A stretch of 64,000 nucleotides of DNA from Phymatolithon calcareum (Eukaryota > Rhodophyta > Florideophyceae > Hapalidiales), in the NCBI GenBank assembly GCA_977006965.1, contig OZ345361.1, forward strand, positions 1,426,001 through 1,490,000, given 5' to 3'. The notes below the pieces were generated by a model. The model saw only the letters and a list, made by a program, of their open reading frames with translations, was not told the DNA's origin and searched no databases. Of the stretch, positions 41,005 through 49,905 are shown one piece after another. Numbering within the stretch: the stretch's first letter is position 1; each line of letters starts with the position of its first letter. The position numbers were made by a program, and so were the translations under genes.

Positions 41005-41383
41005 ATGAGGTGAGTGCAAAAGCTTGGTTTCGTCACGTATTGTTTCCTTGATCGACCGGGCACTTGGTTGATCTACAGAACACTGACTCAATCCCACGCT
41101 TTGCGTTCTTCCTTTTGCTCTTTGCAGCGGTACGGGTGATGGAGATAAGCCTAGCAAGGCATTCTTAGGCGACCTCGCCGCTCGAATTGGCGCAGGTCCG
41201 CCGAAAAAGCCTGTCGGATTAGTGAAGAAGAAAGCTGTTTCTGCCGAGGATGTGCCAGACGTAGCCCCACAGAACCCGCGGTTTATGGGCGGTCTCGGTG
41301 GTTTCGGTAGTGCCGTGGCTGCAGCTGCTGCATCAGGTGCGAACAAGGACAGTTCCACCACGGAGGGTGAAAAGACCAACTAA
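41005..41383 (+). CDS. Small two-exon gene, 86 residues
   Basis: Exon 1 is only ATGAG (41005-41009). The intron is 118 bp (41010-41127), starting GTGAGT and ending in a pyrimidine-rich TTTGCAG. Exon 2 (41128-41383) completes the Ser codon and ends at TAA. The product begins MSGTGDGDKPSKAFLGDLAARIG and continues AGPPKKPVGLVKKKAV, a Pro/Asn stretch and a Gly/Ala-rich tail. The segment FLGDLAARIGAGPPKKP is faintly reminiscent of a WH2 actin-binding helix plus linker, but the LKK core is not clear. Support comes from the good splice sites, the in-frame join and the composition. I do not recognise the family. Confidence 0.62.
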
Positions 41384-41618
41384 GACCTGACGATCTAAAA
41401 ACATGACGGGATAAGTGTCCGCGACTACTACTGCGGAGATACACGACTGACTTTGAAGCTAGACTGGGGCATTCCCCTGGGCAGACCCGTGTTCTTGTAA
41501 CTTTAAGAGTTTCTCGTCGTTAGTCCCGATCCTCCATACACATGCACTGATTTAGCGCTGAAAATCAATATACGTATGACACACACGATTCCTGTACTTT
41601 GCACAACACACCTTCAAC

Positions 41619-42358
41619 ATGGCGACCTTCAAGTTCCCGGCATTCCACTCTTTCCCCCCGTCCTTCACGCTGCAGCCGGTGCCCGCGACACGTGCGAAGC
41701 AAACGCAGTTGTGGTGCGACTTAATCCGCGCCTACTGCCGTTTCCACCGTATCTTCTGGCTAGATACTGCCTCAGCGGCAGCGAAAGAGCTCTTTCGCAA
41801 CGATGCTATTGCTCGAAGCCTTTCCGACAAAGATATCAAGTTTTTTCTCGGCGAATTAGTTCTACGAGGCGACGCGGAGTGGGATCATGGGCAGACACGA
41901 TGCTTGGTTTATTGGCGTCGCCCTGGGGAGTGGGCAGATCTTATCTTCAAATGGATTGAGGACACCGGCCAGAATGGTCAGGTGCTCACTGTACACGAAA
42001 TTCGCAAGAGTCCTTCCAGTAAGGGACAAGGTGCGTTTTTGATCTATTGTCGCACACCTCTTGGCGAGCAAGGAAGTGAATATCTTCTGATGTTAACGTT
42101 GATGTCCCTTTCCTACTGTATCATTGTGTTCCGCGTTGCTGCGTTCAGAGTTTCATGGTCTGGAGATAGACACCACCATGCGCGCTTTGCAGGCACTTGA
42201 AGCAAATGGAAAGTGCGCAATTATGGAGGGAGAGGTGAACGACGGACTGGTAAGTTTCATCGCGGGGTTGCGAATGCGTCAGATGATATCACGATGGCAC
42301 CTAACACACGCAAATCCACATATATGCGATGTAACAGGGTGTGAAGTTCGCATTTTAG
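41619..42358 (+). CDS. VPS25: VPS25, ESCRT-II subunit, three exons
   Basis: Exons 41619-42018, 42149-42249 and 42338-42358, with GT-AG introns of 130 and 88 bp, give 173 residues, close to the usual family length. Exon 1 has the family start FKFPAFHSFPPSFTLQPV, then QLWCDLIRAYCRFHRIFWLD (first winged helix), LVYWRRPGEWADLIFKW and VLTVHEI. Exon 2 gives HGLEIDTTMRALQALEANGKCAIMEG (second winged helix). The 21-bp last exon adds GVKFAF, matching the conserved GVKF end. VPS25 binds VPS20/CHMP6 and nucleates ESCRT-III in multivesicular-body sorting. Reading through the introns would destroy the second winged helix. Confidence 0.93.
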
Positions 42359-42464
42359 AAACTGTAAACCAGAAAAGCAGGCGATTCGAACGACACTCAG
42401 GTCCTTGAGAAGCGCATCTGCGGCATACACGTACAAGAAATAGACGAATAATTTTACAAAAGGC

Positions 42465-43982
42465 CTACTTCACTTCCGTCTTAATCTCTTCAGGGATTTG
42501 CGACATTGGATGTGGCGGCGCCTCCTCCGTTCGTATAGGCTGTCGGTTAATTTCCTCCCCTCGTTCGATCTCCGCCTTCTCCTTCTCATCCGCCAATTTG
42601 AAGAACTGTTCCGCAAGCGTATAGTTTCGCGGCACACCATCCCCTTGATAGTACATCGCGCCCAAATTCCGCATCGCCGTCAGACTGTCCATCGCCACAG
42701 CATCCTGGTATTTCAAAAAAGCGGTATGCTTATTGACCTCTGTGCCACGTCCGTGGTAGTACATTGCGGCCGCGGAGCACATCGCGTCTGCATGCCCATC
42801 GCTTCCAGCTTGCTCAAACCATCGCAATGCTTCCGCATAGTCCTGCGTTACGCCACCCTCCCCCTTATAGTACAGATCGGCGAGTTCGGCCGCAGCATCG
42901 GCGTACCCGCCTTCTGCGGCCATCCGCAGAAACCGCAAGAATTTCAGCTCGCAGGCTTCTAGACCACCCTCCCCAGCGCGATGCATTGCTGCCAACAGGA
43001 AGAGCGCTTCAGGGTGCAATTGCGCAGCGGCTAATTCGACGTAGGTGCGCGCTGCGGCTGGATCGGCCTCACGGTCTGCTGAACCCTCGAGCATCACCCG
43101 ACCGAGATGACACTGCGCCGTCGCATCACCGAGCTGTGCGGCCATTGCGATGCATTTGTACGCCCGCTTTTTATCCGGTTCAACTTCCTCCGCGCCTTGG
43201 TCCAGCAGCAGTCCAAGGTTGTAATATGCGTCGGTATTCCGCGCAGCTTCAATCGCATTCTCATAATGTTTCACACCGGCTACAAAGTCCTCGTCCTGCA
43301 CCGCACAATTGCCCAGAAGGACCATTGCGGCGTCCAACCCGCGCTCCGCAGATGCATGGAGCCATTGCTTCGCCACTTCGCGTCGAACGGCGCGTGTGCG
43401 CTCCAGTTCTGCAGTTTTGTGCATTTCAAATTGCGCGCCCTCGGCATCTGAGAACCCGGCCGCACGACGCGCTTTCCGGCTCTCACGAACTATCTGAGCG
43501 GGTGTTTGCGCTTTCACGCCATCGGCCTCGAATTTCGGACGATCGTCATCCAATACCATGCGCGCAGAGTGCAGTTCGTCGTTCACGACATCGTCGTCCA
43601 GCAGCGCTTGTGCGAGCGCGAGCATTCCCCATGGATCACCGGCGCGGGCGGAAGACTCAAAGAGTTCCTGTGCACGCGCAGTATCCATGATGACACCGGC
43701 ACCTTGGTCTAGTAGTCCGCCCTGTATCACCTGACCGCGTGCGCAACCTGCGGCCGCGGCGGTTGATGCAAGCTTGTATGCCGTGGTAGCGGCATCTTCA
43801 GAGGGGGAAGCGACAGAGAGTAGGGTTTCTGCTTTCACTGAGCGTGGGTCTGGAGGCGCGGCGGAAGAGGGGAGATCTGGAGGAGGGGAGGGAAAGTTTG
43901 CAACGGCGGCGGTGAATTGGCGCATTAGCAGGAAGTGGGATCTCATGTGGCGCACAAGTCCCAGGCAATTATGGGCCCGCAT
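42465..43982 (-). CDS. Sel1-like repeat protein, probably mitochondrial
   Basis: 505 residues. Residues about 75-460 contain Sel1-like repeats with the pattern A...LG.(M/L)...G.....D...A..(W/Y)...AA..G...A, for example AYYNLGLLLDQGAEEVEPDKKRAYK, AQCHLGRVMLEGSADREADPA, AELADLYYKGEGGVTQDYAEALRWFEQAGSDGHADAM and AMRNLGAMYYQGDGVPRN. The repeats form an alpha solenoid for protein binding. The N terminus (MRAHNCLGLVRHMRSHFLLMRQF) is basic, hydrophobic and acid-free, fitting a mitochondrial presequence. No transmembrane anchor or fibronectin-II domain is seen, so this is not the ER SEL1L. The partner is unknown. Its stop faces VPS25, about 100 bp away. Confidence 0.85.
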   Translation of the reverse strand: MRAHNCLGLVRHMRSHFLLMRQFTAAVANFPSPPPDLPSSAAPPDPRSVKAETLLSVASPSEDAATTAYKLASTAAAAGCARGQVIQGGLLDQGAGVIMDTARAQELFESSARAGDPWGMLALAQALLDDDVVNDELHSARMVLDDDRPKFEADGVKAQTPAQIVRESRKARRAAGFSDAEGAQFEMHKTAELERTRAVRREVAKQWLHASAERGLDAAMVLLGNCAVQDEDFVAGVKHYENAIEAARNTDAYYNLGLLLDQGAEEVEPDKKRAYKCIAMAAQLGDATAQCHLGRVMLEGSADREADPAAARTYVELAAAQLHPEALFLLAAMHRAGEGGLEACELKFLRFLRMAAEGGYADAAAELADLYYKGEGGVTQDYAEALRWFEQAGSDGHADAMCSAAAMYYHGRGTEVNKHTAFLKYQDAVAMDSLTAMRNLGAMYYQGDGVPRNYTLAEQFFKLADEKEKAEIERGEEINRQPIRTEEAPPHPMSQIPEEIKTEVK

Positions 43983-44590
43983 TGCACGAAAGTGGCGTTC
44001 GGAGATTGCAGAGAAGTTCGCATGCGACAGGAGAGACTATGAGAGGGGGCTATGGCTTTCCCTAGCGAGGGGCGATCATGTTCGCGAACTTCCAACTCGA
44101 AATTGGTTGGGGCATCCGACCACGTGGACGTGGAAAAGTGCCGGCCAAACTACGTTCTTCTCATTGGTGAAAAACGACATGTGATGGCAAGATACCGGCC
44201 AATTACCGTACTCTCTCAAATCTGATTTGATGTTTTATCATACTTTGATCAGAGCGGCAGAATGCATCAAAACATATTCGAGATCTCAAAATATTTTAAT
44301 TATTTTTCCTTTTCAAAAAAACAAAACTCTCCCGAACAACCCGTAAAAATATAATGTATCATACCACCTTTAAAAAACAACCAGCCAGATATGCTAGTTC
44401 CAATGTCTAAGCAGTTTTGGACTGCACTGGTGCAGCGGAAGCATGCTTCCGCTCCCATGTCCTCCTTCGGTCGTGTGTAGAGCCGGTGCATTTTGACATC
44501 TTGGTGCCAAAAATCGCATCGACTTCTTGCCCTTCTCGACCACGGCACTGGTCGAAATCAGCTCTCCACAGTCTTGATCTTCTCTGAAGG
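43983..44590. promoter_or_regulatory. Divergent intergenic region (Sel1-repeat gene / KDSR)
   Basis: 608 bp between divergent starts. The central 44270-44370 is AT-rich. No repeat or further gene was recognised. Confidence 0.4.
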
Positions 44591-45592
44591 ATGTCGACAG
44601 CGCTGTGGAAGCCACTCTGCGGCGCGCTCATCCCGCTCGCCGTCCTTATTCTTGTTGTCCTTCTACTGCGTGTCCTCACACACCGTCGCCCGTTGAAATT
44701 CATCGGCTCTCACGTGCTCATTACCGGCGGTTCTTCTGGGATCGGATTATGCATGGCCCAGTTCCTACTCTCCGCCGGCGCACGCGTAACAATCGTCGGT
44801 CGGAACGAGAAACGCCTCGATGCTGCACGTGCCACTCTTGCTGTGAATCATGAATCGCACGTGGCCGCAATAGCTGCTGATTGCACGGACGTCGCAGCCG
44901 TTGCAGATATGGTTCGTTCCGCAGAAGCACTGCACGGACCCATTGACTTGCTCGTCGCCGCGGCTGGTGGTGCGAGCGGAGGTCGTTTCGATGAGATACC
45001 AGCCTCAGCGCTGGCTGAGGGCATGAACGCCAATTTCCTCTCTGCGGCGCTACCTGCCCATGCGGTCTTTAAGGGTATGGCATCGCGTGGGAGTGGACAT
45101 ATATGCTTTGTTGGGTCTATGGCGAGTGTTTTTGGTGTGTTTGGATATTCTTGCTATGCACCGGGCAAGTTTGCGGTACGCGGACTTGCCGAGGTGCTCT
45201 ACTATGAGGGGGCACATCGAGGGGTTGGAGTGACACTTGTTCTACCACCGGACACGGATACACCGGGCTACAGGGCCGAGGTTGAAGTGTTGCCTGCGGA
45301 GTCGCTGGCGATCTCGCAGGGCTCGGGCGTGTTTACGGCAGAGCAGGTGGCAAAGGCGGCGGTTGAGGGCATTCGAAAGCGACGGTATCGCGTTACGGTC
45401 GGGCTTGATGGCGCCATGCTTGGCATGCTCACTGCTGGAATGACCCCGGGGGTTAACATGCTGGAAGTCGTTTGCATACCATTTTTGAGAATCGCTTCAG
45501 CGTTTTATGTCTGGAATTTTAAAAAAATTATTAAGACTGAGTACGAGAAAAGAATGGCGAAGACAAGCGATAAGGAAGAAGTTAGGGAGTGA
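44591..45592 (+). CDS. KDSR: 3-ketodihydrosphingosine reductase
   Basis: 333 residues. An N-terminal membrane span (about 11-29) precedes a short-chain dehydrogenase fold with nucleotide-binding GGSSGIG (46-52), the catalytic Ser in FVGSMAS (about 176), Tyr189 and Lys193 in YAPGKFA. The VLPPDTDTPGY block after the beta strand is characteristic of KDSR/TSC10 rather than other SDRs. A second hydrophobic region near the C terminus and a basic tail match ER membrane attachment. The enzyme reduces 3-ketodihydrosphingosine with NADPH in de novo sphingolipid synthesis on the cytosolic face of the ER. Confidence 0.95.
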   Translation: MSTALWKPLCGALIPLAVLILVVLLLRVLTHRRPLKFIGSHVLITGGSSGIGLCMAQFLLSAGARVTIVGRNEKRLDAARATLAVNHESHVAAIAADCTDVAAVADMVRSAEALHGPIDLLVAAAGGASGGRFDEIPASALAEGMNANFLSAALPAHAVFKGMASRGSGHICFVGSMASVFGVFGYSCYAPGKFAVRGLAEVLYYEGAHRGVGVTLVLPPDTDTPGYRAEVEVLPAESLAISQGSGVFTAEQVAKAAVEGIRKRRYRVTVGLDGAMLGMLTAGMTPGVNMLEVVCIPFLRIASAFYVWNFKKIIKTEYEKRMAKTSDKEEVRE

Positions 45593-45803
45593 GGGATCTT
45601 TTTTTTCTAATCGCATTACCTTGAAGATATGCTCATCTTCTTCGCTCCCTCCTCAAGAATTTCGTAAAACAGTAGGTAGGTAACGTAACTTTACAGTCAG
45701 ATTTGTACCCAAAACTAAATTAGAATTGGCACTAATACTACTCGAGTGATACGCCCGACCTCAACTCTGCTTTCGAGCCCCATCTCCGGAACATCGCCAC
45801 GCA

Positions 45804-46514
45804 ATGCGGTCTCCGTGTGCTGCCGTAATCGTCGCTGTGTTGGTTCTGATACTTGCGCACTCCTCGGCACTGGACGCACATGGCTCCGCAGTGGAAATGT
45901 CCCTAGACAACGGTAGCACCTGGATCCCGGCAGTAGCACCAGCGCCGCTCACGTCGCCAGCGTATGCAGAAGGAAGGGCGCTCTTCCGCGTCAGCGGTTC
46001 TGCGAGTTTTATCTCGCTGCCAATGTGCGCCGCATCCACCGGTCCGGCGGCCATTGTCTGGAGCGCGCTCGGAGCGCTCGGAGTTCAGGCCCATCGCGTT
46101 TGTACGAGTGCTCAGGCGTTCGATGCGGTTTATGCGCGACCGTCAGACCTTCGACCCAAATGGCATTTCTATATGCATGCACCGGATGCGACGGCGGTCA
46201 GTGAGAAGCGAATCTCGGGTGACAAGGTCGATGGAGATGAAAAGGGCGAGAATGGGGAAAAGAAAGAGAAAAAGCGCGGCTTCTTCGCCAAGTACGGTAT
46301 TTATATAGCGCTCTTTGTCGGTATTTCGGTGTTCCAGGGAATTCGAGAGGGAAATGCTCAGTACATGCAACAGCTCGAGGAAGAAAGGCGACTGGAGGAA
46401 GCGCGCAAAGCCGGCGGTTCCGCAGCAGGCACCAGCATTGTTGTTCCGCGCCGAAAATCGAACAAAGAAAAACGCCGAAAGGTGGGGAGCGCTTCTGTGG
46501 GTAAGGCAAAATAG
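45804..46514 (+). CDS. Type I ER membrane protein, EMC10-like
   Basis: 236 residues. A signal peptide (about 1-27, VIVAVLVLILAHSSALDAHG) leads a lumenal beta-rich domain (VEMSLDNGSTWIPA, GRALFRVSGSASF, two Cys about 90 and 115). A highly charged linker follows, then FFAKYGIYIALFVGISVFQG as a single membrane span and a Lys/Glu-rich cytosolic tail. The order, and especially the FFAKYxxYI motif at the start of the span, resemble ER membrane complex subunit 10, part of the insertase for tail-anchored and multipass proteins. The lumenal domain is diverged, so the family call is moderate. Confidence 0.55.
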   Translation: MRSPCAAVIVAVLVLILAHSSALDAHGSAVEMSLDNGSTWIPAVAPAPLTSPAYAEGRALFRVSGSASFISLPMCAASTGPAAIVWSALGALGVQAHRVCTSAQAFDAVYARPSDLRPKWHFYMHAPDATAVSEKRISGDKVDGDEKGENGEKKEKKRGFFAKYGIYIALFVGISVFQGIREGNAQYMQQLEEERRLEEARKAGGSAAGTSIVVPRRKSNKEKRRKVGSASVGKAK

Positions 46515-47259
46515 GGATACTTTTCTTTGAAGGGCTCAGTTTCTTTAAAGCTAGGGTTCTCGTGTCCTCTCGAATGCCGACTGAGGACGGATGAGCAAAG
46601 TTAGTAAAAAGGATGGCAATTGTTCCACGACACTGAAGCATTCAGACTACTCTTGCTTCGATAGCTCCTTCTCGTTGTCTGCAAAGTATGTAGCGCATAT
46701 GGCGAAGAACTATGCCGCAGGAAAAATATAGCTGTACAGCAGCACATGGTGATCGAGCAAGTCTTTCGATTGTTGCCCCTTCATCTGTAGCAGTGTCGGC
46801 AGCTACTGTGCCTCGGGATTGTAGTTGGCGCGATGTTATTGGATTCAAGAATGATGTCGTTCGATATTCGATTATTGACGATTTTCAATGACCGATGGTA
46901 ATTCCACTCGTAGATCACGCAAAATATTGCAATATTTTCCAAACTATTTCATCCGATTTTGGCATCAGTTTCTATTTTTATTCTCATTGGACATATTTTG
47001 ACAAACCATGAGAACTTTTGATTATGATTAGTGTCCCAAAAATGTTGATGACAGCATTACAACATGCCAACCAACAGCCAAACAAAATCGCCACGAGAGA
47101 CGATTCTCAAGCTTGCCTATCAAATTAGGATTGTATTGGTCTTGCAATTGGGCCAGACTTGCTCATCGCCCGTATTCAACATCCTGGTGCTCGTGCGCAC
47201 TCTTTGTTCAACCCATCAACGAGCATCGTCGGTTTTGTGAGCCTAGCGAAGTCTTAACG
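46515..47259. other. Spacer upstream of the CNNM-like gene
   Basis: 745 bp with AT-rich stretches and an AAAATATTGCAATATTTT palindrome near 46920. Upstream codons in frame with the next gene are open but lack an ATG before 47260. Confidence 0.5.
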
Positions 47260-49026
47260 ATGGGACTATTTCGCTCTGTGTATCATCTTACCCAGAACAG
47301 CACCATGCCGACTGCGCAAGACTTTAGCGATCATGTGTCGTCTCCGCTTCACGTTCTACCAAAGCCTGTCCTTATCCTTGTAGCCTTGGGGTGTTTAATT
47401 ATGGCCGCCTGTGTCGCCGGTCTCACCCTTGGGCTTATGACTTTGGACACCGTTGGGCTGGAAATCATGATGCAGAGCAAGAATCCACAAGAGGCCGCTG
47501 CTGCTCGAGCCATCATGCCTGTGCGAAAAAATGCACATTTGCTATTGGTAACGCTTTTGCTCGGCAATACTATAGCAACGGAACTTCTTCCCTTGGTTCT
47601 CGAAGTGTTATATCCAGGCGGCGTGTACGCATTGTTGATTTCGGTCTTCTCCATTATGCTGTTTGGAGAGATCATTCCACAGGCAATTTGCTCCCGTCAT
47701 GCCCTCGAAATAGGCTCCCGAATGATTGGCTTTGTCAAAGTTGTAACATTTTTGCTGTATCCCATTGCGGCGCCAATCGCCTATTTGCTCGACACTACGC
47801 TTGGGCATGAACTTGGTACAATATACAGCCGAGAAGAGTTGAAGGACCTTGTCGATATTCATTCACGAAGCAAGTATGGCACTTTGACGCAAGACGAAAC
47901 CACGATCATTGGCGGCACTTTGCAATTTTCTCAGAGATCTGTCAGCGATGTCCTCACCAAGGCTGAGCATGTGTTTAGCTTGGATGTAGATTCAATTCTT
48001 GACGAAGACACTTTGAAGCTCATTCTTCAGAAAGGGCATTCTCGCGTTCCTCTGTACGATGGATCTCACGACAATATCGTATGTACTCTACTTGTGAAAC
48101 AATTACTTCTGGTCAATCCGAGTGAAAGGCTCCCCATCAGAGCTCTTATCACTTCCAAGCATCGGAGGCGTGTCGTCCCAGTCATTGAGTGCTCGAAAAA
48201 TACCCTTATTGCGGATATGTTGAACGAATTTCAAGAAGGCCAGTCTCACCTTGCAATTGTGTACGACGATGTGGCCAAAAAGAATCGGAAATTTCTTGGA
48301 ATTTTAACTATCGAGGACATCATTGAGGAAATTCTGCAAGAAGAGATCGTCGATGAAACTGATGTATACGTCGACAACACGAACACCTCATCGGCCAAAC
48401 GCCAAAGAGAACTTGCGCTTATCAAACGTAATCCCACTGTTGTCACCCATTCTCGTCTTCCTGGAACGCGTGCCATTTTGCTACGCGAAATTCCCACGCA
48501 ACGTATATGGAAGCCACTTTCTGAAGATGGTGAGGCCGGTGGGAGAAATAACATGTACAACCGACGCGCGCGAAGTGAAGGTTTCAATATTCTGCGAACT
48601 AATCCATCAGAGAGCGCGCCACTGCTCGGTATTGCAGGTCCAAGTGGTACTAAGAGCACTGACTTTTCCTCGACTGAATTTCCCAGCCCTGAAATGCCGA
48701 TGGGGCGTAAACCAGGTGCTGTCAATGGTGCAGAGGTGCCGCTCGACATCGAGGCGGATGTTCAACCGAGTCCTTTGAGCACTGTTCTGTATAGTCCAAT
48801 GCGTCGTATCGACTCTTCTCCCAGAGTGCGTCCTCAACCGAGTTCCGTGAAGCTTCGTCCGCTGCCGACGTATGTTCCGCAGGATGTGCAGGATAAAGTC
48901 TCAAGACTGAAGTCAAGGGCCAGTACCAGAGGGGCATCGACTAGAGGGATTAGCGTTTTGCAAATTGGTGAGCGTTCCGACTTGTTTAACGACGAGGGAG
49001 AGAGAAATAATGACATAGCCGAGTAA
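47260..49026 (+). CDS. CNNM/Mam3-type metal transport protein (DUF21 + CBS pair)
   Basis: 588 residues from the ATG at 47260; the frame is open further upstream but has no ATG. The DUF21 membrane domain (first ~190 residues) shows the family motifs LTLGLMTLDTVGLEIM, NAHLLLVTLLLGNTIATELLPLVLE, ISVFSIMLFGEIIPQAICSRHAL and LLYPIAAPIAYLLD. The next block (YSREELKDLVDIHS, DETTIIGGTLQFSQRSVSDVLT) leads into a CBS pair (SRVPLYDG...; HLAIVYDDVAKKNRKFLGILTIEDIIEEILQEEIVDETD). Family members export or regulate Mg2+ (CNNM) or affect vacuolar metal handling (yeast Mam3). The long C-terminal tail is Ser/Pro-rich and likely disordered; a cyclic-nucleotide-binding-like domain is not evident. Confidence 0.93.
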   Translation: MGLFRSVYHLTQNSTMPTAQDFSDHVSSPLHVLPKPVLILVALGCLIMAACVAGLTLGLMTLDTVGLEIMMQSKNPQEAAAARAIMPVRKNAHLLLVTLLLGNTIATELLPLVLEVLYPGGVYALLISVFSIMLFGEIIPQAICSRHALEIGSRMIGFVKVVTFLLYPIAAPIAYLLDTTLGHELGTIYSREELKDLVDIHSRSKYGTLTQDETTIIGGTLQFSQRSVSDVLTKAEHVFSLDVDSILDEDTLKLILQKGHSRVPLYDGSHDNIVCTLLVKQLLLVNPSERLPIRALITSKHRRRVVPVIECSKNTLIADMLNEFQEGQSHLAIVYDDVAKKNRKFLGILTIEDIIEEILQEEIVDETDVYVDNTNTSSAKRQRELALIKRNPTVVTHSRLPGTRAILLREIPTQRIWKPLSEDGEAGGRNNMYNRRARSEGFNILRTNPSESAPLLGIAGPSGTKSTDFSSTEFPSPEMPMGRKPGAVNGAEVPLDIEADVQPSPLSTVLYSPMRRIDSSPRVRPQPSSVKLRPLPTYVPQDVQDKVSRLKSRASTRGASTRGISVLQIGERSDLFNDEGERNNDIAE

Positions 49027-49548
49027 CTGTATGGACTGCACAACATTAGAGCGAGGGCACGTGGTTTCACAAAAAGAGTGAGTTTCGAGTGGGACGCCCG
49101 CTTGCCCGGGGCAGTCACGTAGGATTTTATCCAGGCACACTGTGTGCACCATTGTTTATGTTGGGTTCTAGTACTAAGACCCAATATAACAATACTGAAG
49201 AAGATTAGAATGCCTATGGCAGTCCTGCGTGCCTACTTCTTTATCGGTTGTCCAGTGCCAAACCATTTGGGGCCTCTTGGGGTACCGCTTTCTATCGTCA
49301 CGTACGAAACGATCAACAAATCTCTATGATTCTCAGTGGTGGTAAGGAAAAGGGGGCCAGCAACATGTATTGCTGAATAATCCGACCGAAATTAAAATTG
49401 TCGTACCATCGTCTGGGCCCGCTAGTTTTTTGGAGCTTGTCTAATAATGGGGCTGTGTGAATCCTCAGTTTTACGAATACTTCCACTTTTTAGATGTATT
49501 AGAATTCAGCATTGCGACTAGAACTTCTAGAAGTGAGCATGATGCTGA

Positions 49549-49619
49549 TCGAAACATAGGGACTCGAACCCTCAATACTACCCTTGACAAGGTTATACTT
49601 TTCCGTTAAATTACTTTCG
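49549..49619 (-). tRNA. tRNA-Asp(GUC)-like sequence, organelle type, possibly degenerate
   Basis: On the minus strand an anticodon loop TTGTCAA (anticodon GTC) is flanked by a 5-bp stem with one mismatch. There is a T arm with GGG TTCGAGT CCC and an acceptor beginning CGAAA pairing with TTTCG; two inner acceptor pairs do not form. The D arm (TTTAACGGAAAAGTA) is small and A-rich, as in organellar tRNAs. No CCA is encoded. It is probably a nuclear copy of an organellar gene rather than a functional nuclear tRNA. Confidence 0.5.
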
Positions 49620-49621
49620 CC

Positions 49622-49697
49622 GGCGAGGCGAGCTCGGTAGGTATCGAGAATTAGATTGTGAATCTAAAGATAGTGGGTTCGACTCCCATTATTCGCC
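49622..49697 (+). tRNA. tRNA-His(GUG)-like sequence with encoded G-1:C73
   Basis: A 5-bp anticodon stem TTAGA/TCTAA closes the loop TTGTGAA (anticodon GTG). The D arm has CTC...GAG with GGTAGG, and the T arm is GTGGG TTCGACT CCCAT. The acceptor pairs G-1:C73, G1:C72, C2:G71, G3:C70, A4:T69 and a wobble, but positions 6 and 7 do not pair. The encoded G-1 with C73 is the bacterial/organellar tRNA-His identity pattern, whereas nuclear-type tRNA-His has G-1 added afterwards and usually A73. It lies 2 bp from the divergent tRNA-Asp-like sequence. Confidence 0.6.
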
Positions 49698-49820
49698 CTT
49701 TGAATTATAACTAAACTCGCGACAAGCTGTTTACAGCCCCATGCACGTTCTCCCGTGACTAGACACTTTGCATGCACAGGGGCTAACCATTTTTGGGCTC
49801 TGGTAGCGAAAGAGTTAATG

Positions 49821-49905
49821 ATTCAATTGTCGTGACGGATATCCGTCCGGACAATGAATAACGCTTCCCCCCTCACAAGACAATATTGTCGTGTGAGGGG
49901 AAGCG
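49821..49905. repeat. Two adjacent inverted repeats
   Basis: The first (49821-49859) pairs ATTCAATTGTCGTGACGGAT with a near-complement around the palindrome ACGGATATCCGT. The second (49862-49905) pairs CGCTTCCCC...CTCAC with GTGAGGGGAAGCG around CAATATTG. Confidence 0.8.

Noticed and set aside
40972-41379. 135-codon minus-strand frame
   Set aside because: It is the shadow of the two-exon + strand gene, whose splice signals and composition are better.
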